From positions 186,001 through 250,000 of the forward strand of contig JAENRP010000021.1 in NCBI GenBank assembly GCA_024741835.1: a stretch of DNA of 64,000 nucleotides. Direction: 5' to 3'. Shown here in pieces: positions 1 through 12,140 of the stretch. Numbering within the stretch: the first letter of the stretch is position 1; the number at the start of each line of letters is the position of its first letter. The notes beneath the pieces are model-generated. The model did not search any database and was not told the origin of the DNA. It worked only from the letters and a program-made list of their open reading frames with translations. This DNA comes from Diplocarpon mali. Taxonomy: Eukaryota; Ascomycota; Leotiomycetes; Helotiales; Drepanopezizaceae. A program made the translations under genes and the position numbers.

Positions 1-623
1 AATCAGAAGCTGCTTGCCTTGAGACACACGTTCATTATCAGTCAACGTCTTTTGAAGCAGGGTGGACAACTTCAATTTGCTTCTGCTTCTCGGGTGTTCG
101 CTGTGTCTACCGTGTCTTCTTCTCGTACATCTCATTCCTTCCGCTACCTCTCTGACCGTTTAAACCTCTATTTTGCACTTTCCATCTCAATTGCAATCAC
201 AACTTGCACCAAATTCCTTCAATATCCCAAAATATTCTCTTCCTCCGTCTCTCTCCTCGCCTCTCAATCCTTCTCAAACCCTTTCATCAAGCAGTTACCT
301 TGCCAGCGACGGCTCAGACCCACCTCATGTCTTGAATGAAATTTGCTGCATTTAATATGCTGTGGTCAGATCAAACCTCTGTTTTTTTGTCATGACCAAT
401 AGCTATTTGGCATCGGCTAACTGGCGTTTTCGGCAGAAAACTGTTGATACCTACTGCTCTGGGTGAGAACGTATCAAGAATAGCCTTCTGAAAGATGAAT
501 GACGGATCATGGCATGGCAGAAAAAAAGAAAAGAAAAAATATATAACTGGCGAGCGTGGCGCCGCCAGGCGATGTTGTCACACACTCGCCACCCAACATC
601 TCTTGCAACAAGCAACTGAAATA
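1..623. other. Intergenic, no gene seen
   Basis: Only short open frames without recognisable protein features occur here. The stretch directly upstream of 624 would be the promoter of the broken FAD-oxidase gene. It contains an A-rich run near 520-540. The left edge is cut by the window. Confidence 0.6.
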
Positions 624-2087
624 ATGGCTAGTATTTTGGTTAGTATTGTTACTCGTGAGTCGAAGAACTACGAAGCGAGCACTACAAGGTGGATCGCTGC
701 TGCCGAGAAACCTGCTGTAAGTTGCGATTATCAATCAATCGCAGAAACTCATTGTTGACATACCCAGGGAATCACTGTCTACCCTACTTCAGCTGAAGAC
801 GTCGCCAAGGCTATCCTGTTCAGTATTGCACAAGAACTTGAGTTAGCCGTCTTCTGCGGTGGCCATGGGACTAGCGGTGCTTCATCCACGGATGGAGGTC
901 TCATCATTGACCTGTCAAAGATGCGAAGAGTGACTGTGAATGAGAAATCTAAAACCATCACAGCACAGGTCGGTACATTATGGGCTGATGTCGATAACCA
1001 AGCTGCAACATATGGAATTTCGGCTGTGGGAGGGACTGTCAATCACAATAGCGTCGGCGAGCTGACTTTAGGCGGAGGTTAAGGCTATCTGACTCTAGCA
1101 CATGGGCTTGTGATTGATAATCTGCTGGAGGTCGAAGCAGTGCTGGCTGATGGCAGTATCATAACAGCATCCGAGAAGATAACGCCGGATTTGTTCTGGG
1201 CTGCGAAGGGTGCGGGAATTTGCTTCGGAATCTTCACCAAGTTCACTTACCAAGCTCATGAGCAAGGCCCCGTGTGGGGTGGCATACTGGTATTCTTAAG
1301 GGAAAATCCGGATGCTCTGACTCAGTTCGCCAGTAAGCTTGTTATTCACAAGAGTGGCAAGAGTGATGTTTGTTGGATTTGTGGCACCTCCTGCTCATCA
1401 ACAGGTATGCTTTCTCTCCGCAACATGGTCGGAGCCCTTGCCCACTCTCTATCCAGATCCTCCTAACCATTGTGTTTTACAACGGCACAGAGGAAGAAGC
1501 GAAGAAGTTCTACAAGCCCCTCCTCAGCCTAGACCCTTTGTCAACAACACTGCGTTGATAACATACCCCAAAATCAACAAATTGCTCAACGGACCAACGT
1601 TCCACGGAATTGGACGAACCATGGAGGGGTCGGCTTTCCTTGCCCCGCTCGATACCAGATTTGCTGGGAGCGTCTTCGATGACTACGTAGATTTCATCAC
1701 CAAGACCCTCAACGCAGTCTTCTCTGCCGTCTTAAGGGAATTCATTCCATTCGGCAAGATCCTCGAGGTCTCGCAAATAGCGACTTCTTTTGCCAACCGC
1801 GGCGTGTAAGGAAACCTCGTATTCAGACATGGATGGACGAAATCTGAGAGTGATGTGACCTGCCGTGAATGGACGAGGGCTGTCTACTCAGACCAGAGGT
1901 GAGTTGCAAGGAAGGATAAGTGAAGGAACAGATGCGGTCACCAAGGATAGCGTGGGCGAGTATACCAACTATGACTCTTGGAGCAAATGGAAAGGACTTT
2001 GGTGTGAATTTCCCTCGGTTGGCGGAGTTGAAAAAGAAAAACGACCAAAAGAATGTGTCTGCGAGTGGCACAAGCTTGCTGGCATGA
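624..2087 (+). pseudogene. Broken berberine-bridge-type FAD-linked oxidoreductase
   Basis: Remnant of a BBE-like FAD oxidase (FAD_binding_4 plus C-terminal BBE domain). The start at 624 leads into exon 1, which ends at 716. A 51-nt intron follows (717-767), then an FAD-binding region with GGHGTSGASSTDGG, where the H of GGHG is the usual covalent-FAD histidine. The frame is stopped by TAA at 1080-1082 inside the conserved GGGxGYLT motif. Homology continues with HGLVIDNLLEVEAVLADG, then shifts frame near 1363 and 1533. There is probably a second intron at 1405-1456. A second TAA (1807-1809) lies in the RG(V)xGN motif, and more shifts fall near 1893 and 1978. The C-terminal motif NVxAxGxxLLA ends at 2087. 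Both stops sit where the family has Tyr, so they are not C-to-T RIP-type changes. Two stops plus about four shifts make sequencing error unlikely. Confidence 0.85.
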
Positions 2088-2763
2088 GAGAAGATACCGG
2101 CAGGCGGCGAGAATATACTGCACAATGACAAGTTGTCGGAAACCATCGCTAACTCGAATCTGTAGCTATCTAATTGTGTTGACCTCTACCTAGTGACCTG
2201 AATTAGGCCTCGCGGAGGTCCGAATACAAATACTCCGCAAGGGTTCGGACGGTAATCTAAGCCCAAAAAGTGCTGACTAAGTAAGGTAAGGTCCACCTAG
2301 CTTGGTCATTTCTCATGTCGAATCTGGACCCCGACGATTTTTATACAATCACTCAACACCCACGACTGGCATCATTCCGACCAGCCCGGGATTGGGCCCT
2401 GGGTTTGCCATCTGCTATCATTACCTATGGCGCTTTCTATTTGTCAGGGTGCCTCCGGGTCGGGGAAAATCAGCTTCTCCCCCGGGGTTCCAGTAAGCCA
2501 CATTACCCCGCCACGATGCAGTCGAACAGTATCGGACGCGCAAAATTCTGCCATTCTGCCTTGACGGCGGCTCCAAGAGGCCGAATTCCAGCTTCAAAAT
2601 TCTGTGTTCTCACTCATCTCGCCCGGAGACAGTCCAATAGACATGGTCTTGTTCAGTACCAGTCATTCGTTCGCGCGTCTACTCTAGACGCGCAGTCTTA
2701 CACTTTTCCGGATACTGTGATTTCGGCTTGGTCATTCGCAAGGCTGTGGAAATATGCGCAAGG
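2088..2763. other. Intergenic with a GC-rich inverted repeat
   Basis: Promoter side of the next gene. GCGGAG at 2212-2217 and CTCCGC at 2233-2238 form an inverted pair with a 15-nt spacer, which could be a binding site for a zinc-cluster dimer or chance. The overlapping open frames at 2302-2767 show no protein features. Confidence 0.4.
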
Positions 2764-5634
2764 ATGAGCTTTGGATACTCTGTAGGGGATTGTATCGTCC
2801 TCTCACAACTGGCCTGGAATACATATCAAGGCGCAAAGAAAGCTTGCGGCGAACACGACGAACTCACCCGCGAGGTTTCGAGTCTATACAAGGTCCTGAA
2901 CAGGCTGCAGAGGGAGTTGTCAAACCCGGATTCTCTCGTCCACAAGGCAAGCCTTGATAAACGACAAGAGCTGGAAGAACATGCGGCCGGATGCGAGGGT
3001 ATATTGCGCACAATGGACAGTGTCCTGACCAAGTTCAACGCTTTGACAGGGGAGCAGAGGCGGGGAAGGAAGCTATGGCAGAAGATCAAGTTTGGAAATG
3101 GACAAGTGAAGGACCTGGCCGATATCCGAATCAAGCTATCCGCGCACACGTCTGCTATCATGATGAGCCTCAACCTTTGTTCGTTGGATTCTTTGGGAAG
3201 AGTCGAGGCAGTGTTGGTGAGAGTCGAAGCTAAGTCCACAAGCCACGATAAACAGCTGCGAGGTATCAGAAGCGCGTTGCACGTAAGTATTGAACCACGC
3301 CTATTCTCTCTAAATGTCTGCAAATTTCGCTTCTCGGGCCAAGTTTTACTATTACATATTTTCTGGTCACAAACCTCAAAGATTGAAGAAATCTAAGCTG
3401 ACGTTGTCGGAGTGGGTTACGGCCAACATGGCGGCAGCATCCGGAGAGGGATCCGTGTGGACTTCATATACGAATGATGATCAAGCATTCTGGAGAGGCC
3501 TTCGCCGGGAGCTTATCAAAGAAGGATACCGGAGTACTACATTGCAGAGGCACAAGACTTTGATCAAGGACTACGTTGAAGAGCTTGGCAATCGAGGTGT
3601 TTTTGACGACATCCTTGAACTGGATATCGAGGACTCAAGTCCAGACGGGGATACGAAGGCGACTGTAAATACAGTGCCGGGATATCTTGCCGGTTGCGTG
3701 GATTTGGGTGAGGACATCGTTGCTACTAATAGGAGTCTAAGCAGTGCTCAGGATCCCAAAATTTGGCCTCGAGAATGTCCCGAGATAGAGACTCGAGAGC
3801 TTCTCCCGAGATCTCAGCAGCCAATTGAAGCACCGGGTAAACAAGAAGTCGAAAGTGATCCTGGTGATAAGGAACCCCATTCACAAAGCAGTCATGCGCC
3901 AGATCGATTGTACACCGCCTTCCAGAATGTTGGCCAGGAAGATAATGAATCTGATAGCGCATCGACGATTTCCGCTATGCCAGTAACAGACCAAGTTCCT
4001 GAGCAAATATTGGCCCCTTGCAGTGACGATATAAATGTGGTTGATTCCATTACCCTGACAGCCAACCTAGCTCGGCAACTAAATGATTTAATGCCCCAAG
4101 GCTCATTAGATAGTGAAGTCGACGAGTCACGTTGTGTATCTTATCCCACAACTTCGGCAGATATAGGAGATGGTGCAGCGTCGCCACGAAGGGGTACTGA
4201 AAACCCCCCTCAACTTCACTTGACCCCTACGGATCCCAGCTCGGACACCAATTCCTTGACCGGTGCGACTCGAGGCATTCTAATCTCTGAAACACCATCA
4301 CACAATGACGATCCAGAGTCTGTCGATTGTATGGATGGACAGATATTGTCGTGTCTCAAAGAAAGCTTGCCAGTTTGCGAGATGTCAACCATTGCCCCGA
4401 GAGTTCGCGAACCTTCATACAAAATACGGCACCCGCTTACGGCCACAGTCGAAGATGTAGTAGACGAAGAGTTTGTTCGGCATCCGCGTCTTCGGAGCAT
4501 GTCGGGAGGTCTTGGTGCAGTACATCCATCGGCTGCGGGTCCCGTATCAAGACCACGCGCTTCTGAAGCGGTCGGTGATGAGCTGATATCGGAAATTGCT
4601 GAGGCGCTGGATGATACCAAGACTAACGGAAGCCTTTCAGCTGTCGGAGAAGTCAATCTCGTTCGATCAGCGCCTCCACCTGTGTTTGTGGAAGAGATCA
4701 TCGATGAAGAATACTCTGCCAATGCTCACCCTAATGTCTCTGCAGCGGAAACCCTCTTGACAGAGTCAACAGCACAAGAATCGTCCGATGCGATAAGCAA
4801 ATCTCCATCTGTATCGACCCCGGTGCCAGAGAATCGGAAAGCGAGTCGAGTTCAATTCGCGGAATCGGGAAATGTCAGCTTCGAGTTTGAAGAAACGCCT
4901 ATGGAGTGCGCCCAGGAAGATCTCCGTTTCATATTCTACCATGAGTTTCGAGACTGGCAAATCTACCAAGAGTTACAAGAAAGTTATCAGGCACTTTTCG
5001 ATGAGAATGAGGCTGAGATGCTGACCTTGCCTATATACCGGAGCAAGCCGAGACTTCAACCTTCATTACCCACAGCCCATACACTCCACCAGCGACGGTG
5101 TATGACCTTCAATACTACCATATTCCCGCGAGCTATTTCCACACCTTCTGGCATCCCCAGCGCAATCCAATCTACCTTCACGGCAATGTCTTTGACGGTA
5201 TATCTTTAGCGAATTGGATATATAATTGGACAACATACACCTTCAAGGACGATTCATATCAGATGAACACCGTGAAAAGATTTGGCGGAAAAGTCATCAA
5301 GCTCGGCTCGGCATTGAGCGACATGGAGCATGCAAAGCTTCCTATCAAGAAAAACATCCCCAGGGACATTTCGGATGCGGGCTTTGCTCTCTGGGCGGAA
5401 CTCGAGAATATCATCAATGATATTATGACATTGGCCGAAGATCGGCTGCAAGCATCGAAGAAGGGCGGGAGGCTGGAAGTCGAGTTTGTGAGGAGATTCT
5501 GCCATGAAATGATCGCAGGGAATGAGTTTTACCGCCCTATTGATGACTTTTTGAAGCAGACCGAGGTATGGTGTAAGAAGGCTAGACTTCATCCGGATCT
5601 TGCGTTGGCTTGGGAGCTTTTTCTTGAGTTGTAG
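2764..5634 (+). CDS. Fungal STAND-type N-terminal domain protein (Helo-like), function unknown
   Basis: Start at 2764 (MSFGYSVGDCIVLSQLAW) matches the opening of the fungal N-terminal domain found on NACHT/STAND and heterokaryon-incompatibility-like proteins. Exon 1 is 2764-3282. An intron with GTAAGT donor and CTGAC branch runs 3283-3412. Exon 2 resumes with EGSVWTSYTNDD and a helical block, followed by about 450 residues of acidic, Ser/Pro-rich, probably disordered sequence. The reading frame then changes between about 4980 and 5097. A 65-nt intron at 4983-5047 (GTTATC donor, CTGAC branch, CAAG acceptor) would restore it, but its donor is weak and a frameshift is possible. The C-terminal part (about 5050-5634) is a conserved-looking helical module containing DGISLANWIYNW. 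No NACHT P-loop or other catalytic motif is visible. The role is unknown; self/non-self signalling is only suggested by the N-terminal family. Confidence 0.7.
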
Positions 5635-6005
5635 AGGATTTAAATTCTGGGTGTCACAGTCTTCTACGAGTATCAAGTAGCACAATGAATTAGAAGACTA
5701 GTTGTAGGTCGGCCGCCGTCTCTTAAGCGGCTTAAGTGCACAATGATGTGTATGTTCTGCGTATATCTGAGAGCTTCCCAACACGGCTGGTATGAGAAAT
5801 AGATCACTGTATATATTACAGCCAAGTAATTATATTTAGCTTTCGGGCTGCTGTGAATGATGATGGGGGGGGGAACAGTCAGACACTTTAGCGGGGCCCG
5901 CTAGTACGTACGCGAGATCTCTTCTAATATATCTCCTTCAGGTACCTCACTCATCAGTCCTTCTTATTCCCCACACCTTTGACGGATCGACGGCAATATT
6001 TCGAG
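5635..6005. other. Short intergenic region, promoter of the nrk1-like gene
   Basis: 371 bp between two genes on the same strand. A short G run lies near 5865-5874. A CT-rich stretch just upstream of the start at 6006 is typical of fungal core promoters. No gene is seen. Confidence 0.5.
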
Positions 6006-7100
6006 ATGGCAGCTCCTCGCAAAGCCGTTGTAGTCGGCATCAGCGGGTGTTCCTCGAGTGGCAAGACCACGCTCAGCCGTTTGCTACGAGATATCTTCCC
6101 TAACAGTTTCGTCCTTCATGAGGATGATTTTTATCGGCCGGAAACAGAGTAAGATATTTCCTTTTTTTTATCTTAGTCTCAGCACACGGAGCCTCTGTTT
6201 TCGAACGTAGCGCGTACATGGGACTCATTGTGCAGCGGCGAGCATGGGGATATACCGGCAGACCCGTTTGATAAGTGTACACGTGATACTCTACACTATC
6301 GTTTCCTTTGTCCTCTGCCACGCTTTTCCGGCGTGTCAAATTCCTCAAACTCCTGGGATGGTTTTCTAATCAATCAAAGTTTACCAACTAAGCACGGCTT
6401 TCTCGACTGGGACTGCGCCGAAGCCATCTCAGTCCCCGACATCGTCAAGTCGCTGGAACACATCCACGAAGAAGGCACATTTCCAGTCAGTTCCAGCTCT
6501 CTCAGCCACCGTTACGAGCACGGCATCCTGCCTCAGGTAGAACCAGATATACTCATCAACTCACAGCCCGACCTCAACTCCAAAGAAGACCAGAACTCAG
6601 TCGGCAAGTGTCCCGTCTCAGACGACACCATCGCCGCCTTGAAAGCCAGAGTCTCAACGTGGACCGAGCCTGGGAATCCGGGCCATGGGATACTGAAAGA
6701 TAGCAAGAAGGCTGTCCGCCTTTGCATGTTCGATGGCTTCCTCTTGTACTCCAAGGCTCTGCAACCAGTACAGCCACAGATAGACGTCAAGCTCTTCCTT
6801 CGCGCCAGCCACGCGAAGGCCAAAGCTCGACGAGAGGCGAGGACGGGTTACGTCACCATCGAGGGCTTCTGGGAGGACCCTCCAGGATATGTCGATCAGA
6901 TTGTGTGGCCGAATTATGTGGAGGATCACGCGTGGATGTTTCAAGGGGGCGATGTGGAGGGGAGTCTGAAGAAGGAGGTGCTGGAGGAGTGGAACATTCA
7001 GAGCCCAGATGGAGAACCTGACAAGGACATGGAGACGACGCTCAAATGGGCCGTGGACGTGCTGATGGAGCAGCTGCCTCTCGTTTTCAACGGCACGTGA
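6006..7100 (+). CDS. nrk1: Nicotinamide riboside kinase
   Basis: Phosphorylates nicotinamide riboside to NMN in NAD salvage; expected to be cytosolic. Exon 1 (6006-6148) carries the P-loop GISGCSSSGKTT at residues 11-22 and the substrate-side HEDDFYRP. A 231-nt intron (6149-6379, GTAAGA donor, CTAAT branch, CAAAG acceptor) joins in frame to LPTKHGFLDWDCAEA, matching the family's WDxPxA motif. Further C-terminal are the RREARTGYVTIEGFW and DPPGYVDQIVWPNY segments, diagnostic of NRK rather than uridine kinase. Predicted product is 287 residues, somewhat longer than the yeast enzyme because of a loop at about residues 110-150. The splice choice is supported by phase and by continuity of the conserved block. 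Confidence 0.9.
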
Positions 7101-8585
7101 TCAGATGATCAGAATAAGGTTAGCAGCGAAGCATGTTTTACATGCCTCGTCGTTTCAGCAGCTACTTACAACCTCGACGTGTTTTTTCAATCCTGCTCCC
7201 GAAAGCCTGGTTATAAGCTTACGCATCTTGATAGCTGGTCACATATCTGAGAAGGTCATTGCGTACCTATCTCAGGTACCTTAATAACCGTACTGTAAAT
7301 ATAATCTCTTGGGATCTCGATCGTCATATTTCCCCTGGAAGATCAGGCGAAACTCACTACCAAGGATGTTTCAGCTCTCGCATTGTGATTTGGCAGTGCA
7401 GAAGGTCGCTAAATACCTGCATATGCCAAACAATACCAGAGGGCTTGCTCTCCCCTGTGAAGCTATTCGAAAGAAAATGTCTCCTGATAGCCACTATCCC
7501 ATCTTCTCTTCTACAAACTCTTATAAAAACCGCTCCTCTAAGCATCATCAAATCTCTGTCAAGCTTTGTTCATACGAGAGAAGAATTACGGTTCGTAGAC
7601 CAAGGCAGTGGTGTGTGAAAATCAGTCACCTTGCTGATATCCAGCTGTGGGCCGAGCAGCGAGCCGGACATGCGTCCGTAGGAGGCGAGAGGGAGGCGTA
7701 GGAGACATCTAGGAGCCTCCTGGATCTCTCTGTCCCGTCTGCGTCTGCTTCTCATCCATGCCAGACCCGCGAGTTTGGCTTGAGTCTGGCGCCCTGCGAG
7801 AGATCAGTTCTCTCCTGCGTCAAAGATGGAACACATCCTAAGAGAGGGGAGGGAGAAGCTCCTTGAAGTAACTGGCGTCTGCGGGCCCTTGACCTGCTTA
7901 TGCACAGCACTGGCTGGGCATCGCTGATCAGCTGCTGGCTGTGAGTGCGCGGGCTGGGTGGTATTCTGCAAGGCCAGCGATGGAGAAGTGTCCGTTGAGC
8001 CTGCTCTGCTCGCGCTGACGCGAGCGGGCTTGTTCGCTGTGAAAGGCTCCGGAAGCTTTGTTGTGGCGCTTTCGGCTTGGGCTGATGCTTGTGGTTTCGC
8101 TGCCTCTGTCGCTATTCCTTGTTTTCTGCTTTACAGCTAGAGAGTACCTGTGTCTGGGGTATTCCTTTGCTAGGATTGGGGATGGGTAAGAGTGTGCACA
8201 AGAACTCGGACCGAATTGGCTTTCGCACCTGGCATTGTCCACAGGCCAGGAAGTCCAGTCTGGATATGTTGTGAGCGGGATTCTGTATGAAAGGTATGGC
8301 AAGTCTAGGCAAGGATATCTCTACTTTCTAAAGAAAAACTACGACTTTTTCTTAAGGCACTGAGTCCTTGTTACAGAAACGGGAAGAGGAACGCTAGAAA
8401 TACGTTTGCTCAAGGACATTGTCGCGGCCACCTACAGCTGATAACCTACACAGCAAGTAAGGGTTGATTCAAGGGAACGCAAAAGCCAACGGTCCCATTC
8501 AGGGGCCCCGTCATGGCTCCCAGCAGCTTCTTTTCAGACCTCCGCTCCTCAAGAGTGCCCTCTCAGCTGCAGGACCATTAATATC
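7101..8585. other. Intergenic, no gene seen
   Basis: About 1.5 kb with only short overlapping open frames on both strands and no domain-like sequence. Probably the 3' UTR of the kinase gene and the promoter of the next gene. Confidence 0.5.
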
Positions 8586-9341
8586 ATGGCTTCCACGCTC
8601 CCCAGAAACTTCTCGTATCCAGATCAACTCAAGCCGGCCCCCAACAAGCTGCGCTGGAGCAGGAGCTTCTCCCTCCCCAACATGAGCTTCAACGACTCCT
8701 CCCACCCCGGCGCATTCTTGCATCCGCCGAAAACGCGAGAGCCGGCCGCGCGAGGGGAGCAGAGAGCCAGCATCCCCGAACGACGCCCCAGCTCGCACGC
8801 CGCGCTCCCTACCCGGGCAACTGATGCTGCGCGGATCAGAACCGCTGGCTCGCCATCCGCAACATCTCCCGGGCTGCGATCGAGAGTCTGCGGCCTTGCC
8901 CGCCGAATCTTTCCTGCAGAGCGACCACCGTCACCCCCGACCCCGCCCCTGTCTGCAGGCAGACCACGGGCTTCGCGCTCCGTCCCACTGGCCCTCCCGC
9001 CAGTGCTCCACGAGCCGAGCCAGGCTGTGCTCGTGGAATACCTGCCCGTCTGCCCGCGGCTCCCGCGCCGAGGGGGCGTGGTGTACCTCTCTCTGGAGCC
9101 GCTCGACACGCGGGTCTCCTTCATCCAGAGGGCGAGGGTGGATGGCCTCTACGGGCGCAGTATCTCCGGCCGGGGCGGGAGGTCTGGCGAGGACGCGGTC
9201 CGCCTGCATGTCTGCTGGAACCAGGGCAGCAGAGACGAGAGGATCGAGAGCTGCGTGCGAAGCGATCGGGAGTTCAGGAAGGCCGTGGAGCTGATGCAAG
9301 CCCGGGGGTGGAGAGATAGGTTTCAGCTGTGGCACGCGTGA
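8586..9341 (+). CDS. Hypothetical fungal protein, 251 aa
   Basis: Single-exon open frame starting MASTLPRNFSYPDQ. The first about 140 residues are Pro/Ser/Arg-rich and look disordered. The C-terminal 100 residues look folded: a hydrophobic strand-like segment (VLVEYLPVCPRLPRRGG, then VVYLSLEPL) followed by LHVCWNQGSRDERIESC and a helical end (EFRKAVELMQARGWRDRF). I do not recognise a family. This frame is preferred over the antisense frames at 8624-9124 and 8931-9728, which lack any such organisation. The region is GC-rich, so long chance frames are expected. Confidence 0.5.
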   Translation: MASTLPRNFSYPDQLKPAPNKLRWSRSFSLPNMSFNDSSHPGAFLHPPKTREPAARGEQRASIPERRPSSHAALPTRATDAARIRTAGSPSATSPGLRSRVCGLARRIFPAERPPSPPTPPLSAGRPRASRSVPLALPPVLHEPSQAVLVEYLPVCPRLPRRGGVVYLSLEPLDTRVSFIQRARVDGLYGRSISGRGGRSGEDAVRLHVCWNQGSRDERIESCVRSDREFRKAVELMQARGWRDRFQLWHA

Positions 9342-12140
9342 TCTCCGGGCTGGTTTCGCGGTCAAGCTCTGGCAGTGCTGGGTCTCTGTGAAGGAGCTCA
9401 GGCGGTTGATGGGGCTGTGTCTCGCGGATCGTGCGGGCCGCCGAGTTGATCGGATTGCACTCTGGGCTCGTCGATATGTTCTCGGGGGCCATGGATCGGG
9501 AGTAGCGCCGTTAAGAATGCTGCAATGAATCGAAATACTACCAGCCACAGTTTTCGCACGATGGGGAGCGCTCCGAGCAGAAGTAAACAAACAGGTATTT
9601 GGCTTCAACGCTTGACATCGATTTACGATCCTGGGCCGAGGATCAGTACTGCAGTGGGTCATCGTCGCCACATTGACTTTTGAATAGGGTCCTTCTAAGC
9701 ACATCGTTGGAAGAAGAAAAGCCCCCACCCCGTCCCCCTATAGGCGCGGTTGCAGTGGGCCGAAGCCACGAGCAGTTACGAAAGCGACGATAGTCCAGCA
9801 AATGTAGGCGCCGACGCCGATCGAGTTTGCTCCAGCGGAGATCAAGCTGCGCCGGTCGCCAGTGGCTCTTGCCGCGCCGACGGCATGATTGTTATCCCAC
9901 GTAGCATGAAGACCCTCGGGGTCACCCGTGCTGGCGCCATCATAAGCCCGACGAGGCCAGCGTTCGACGCAAAACCCGACTCGATCGATCATTTGGTGGA
10001 GGAGACGGTCGGACGCAGCTTGGATCTTTTTGACTTTGATACTGGAGGCTCTGAGAGGTGGCAATGGGTTCCGAGAGGATGACAGCGCATCGTGAAAGAC
10101 GACTCCAGCGCCGAATTCAATAACATGCAGCACATGCAAGCATCTGTACATTACGAGAGACTCAAAGGCTCTCAATGCTTCCATTCCTTGCCGCTCTACC
10201 GCGTCCTAAACCGAGTTCAAACCGACCAGAATGTCTGTGTCGGCAGTCCTGGGATTCTCAGCTCCAAAGATGAAATCGCAGTCAGCTATCTCGAGTACGT
10301 GAGGACTTCAGAATACTGCATCGCCCAATCTCCGGGACTGGTAATCGCTAGATAATGCATCATCCACCTCCTAAATCCGAGTTCAATGCTTGACTCCCTG
10401 TGCTAAGCGAGCCTGTGCCAAGAACAAAACAATGGTGGGCATGCGTGTCCTGCCTGGCCGACAGATGTGCGGTGACTTCTCTTCGCAACCCAGCCCATTC
10501 TTGAGAATCTTGGACGAGGACCCTCTGATCTTGCGGCACTGTCCCCTTATCCGAGCGCAGAGAATTGTAAGTTCGTGGTTTCCTTTGAGACTGTCCCAGG
10601 GGACGCGGAACATGCCAGGCGCGACATGCAGATATGCTTCATCCGCCAGAATCCGCCCGGGGCTACACGTACAGGTCTTTTCTTAAAGGCAGATCCGAGG
10701 TGATCACAAGTGTAACTCTCCAAGTCCTAAGCACCCACTCTCCCACACCAGCCGAGCATTCAATCTTTCCAAGGTACAGCTGCTTTCAAGTTGATCAAGG
10801 ACTTGTTCAGTATGTCAAACGACCAGAGCCGCCACCTTCCACGATCAAACCAGCACCCACCTCGCATGAGTCGGGTCTTTGGTGGATGCTCTGGATGCTC
10901 TAGAGGAAGACCGAGATCGTCGAGACGGCCGAGGAGCCTGGATGCTCAGAAGGAAGACGGACATCTCGTCGAGACAGACGACGAGCCCGATCCTCTCCTG
11001 GAAGCCGGTGCCATCACCCGCAGCGTTGGCAAGACGGCCGAGAAAGCTCCTCCTCTCAACAATCTTTAAGGATCCGCGGATGGTTCCGTGCCAGATGCTC
11101 TGAGCTCCGGCCTCGCTGCGCAAAAACCCAAGCAGAAGCACGGGCGTGTGGCGCGCCATCTGGCACCCCCTCCCACTGCCTCCATGAGGAGGTTCGGGAT
11201 AAGATACTTGCAGAGGTGCGCGCTGACCCGGTCACTCCCAAATAGCGGAGTCTGGGCCTGTCCGAGGGGAAAACCTCTTCGGCGACGGGTCCGACCTCCG
11301 CTTGCTCTCGTCAAGGCTCGGCAGATATTGGGTCACGTGATTCTGTCCGGATATGTACCTCCGCACTCGAGCAGGTCTTCTTGGTCCTACGAAGAGAGTA
11401 GGCTCTCTGGATGATACCTCCAGGAGGCTGGTTGCCATGTAGGCTGAGGGCAAGGATGTACGGGGATACTTGCGGGGTATGAATTTGCCCATAATGAATA
11501 TCGCCACCGCGGCAGCTCGGATGACGAGACGTCGGAAATGAGTATCAAAACGTCAGTCCCTACAGGATCTGCAGGATACTTCGACAACCCGATTCAGATA
11601 ATCCCATAGGGAGTTGAATACGTCAATGGTGACATTTCCAGGCCGAATCCTTATGGAAGTTGGCAGTTGAGTGATTACTGGTGTCGGCAGCAGGCTGATT
11701 GGGTTGAATACTAGAGCCCAAGTCGTCAGTCTTGATCTCTTCGATTCGCCGCGAGTTGAAGTACTGAGCCCGAGAAGAAGCCAGGCGAGAGCAGCTCACA
11801 GCAGGTGACGTTTCGGCCTGGAGAGTGCGACGCGTATCACATTGGAAGTGTTACATGAAGAGTCCGGGATGCGACGTAGAACTTGAAAGATGGATGAAGT
11901 TGCTCATAAGAATAGAGATAAAATGTGCCATACAAAAACCCTCGACAAGTCTGCCCATCAAAGCATCTCGAGTCTTAAACACTCATGTCTTGTGGAACAC
12001 GTCTCATTCTCTACGTGACCATTTTCGAGAGCGGGCTAAGATACAAGCACACGTCTCATTCTCTACGTGACCATTTTCGAGAGCGGGCTAAGATACAAGC
12101 TCGCTCTACACACTCGACACATCTGTGCCTGGGCTCCTGA
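9342..12140. other. Long intergenic stretch, no defensible gene
   Basis: 2.8 kb with many medium-size open frames on both strands in GC-rich sequence (9.7-10.2 kb, 10.4-11.6 kb). None shows conserved motifs, and splicing does not join them into a coherent protein that I recognise. A decayed gene is possible at 10.8-11.5 kb. The right end holds an exact tandem duplication, listed separately. Confidence 0.45.
11997..12100. repeat. Exact 52-bp tandem duplication
   Basis: Two identical, directly adjacent 52-bp copies at 11997-12048 and 12049-12100, each beginning ACACGTCTCATTC and ending AAGATACAAGC. The second copy ends 40 bp before the stop codon of the minus-strand reductase, so the duplication lies in its presumed 3' UTR. 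Absence of differences points to a recent event or an assembly artefact. Confidence 0.95.

Noticed and set aside
624..2087. RIP as the cause of the FAD-oxidase damage
   Set aside because: The stops replace Tyr codons (TAT/TAC to TAA) and several lesions are indels. RIP gives C-to-T transitions only.
8624..9728. Long minus-strand open frames opposite the 251-aa gene
   Set aside because: GC-rich shadow frames full of Arg/Pro/Ser without domain-like segments. The plus-strand frame has a folded-looking C-terminal part.
10383..11587. Several overlapping 80-110-codon frames on both strands
   Set aside because: No motif, no consistent splice path and no codon pattern to choose a strand.
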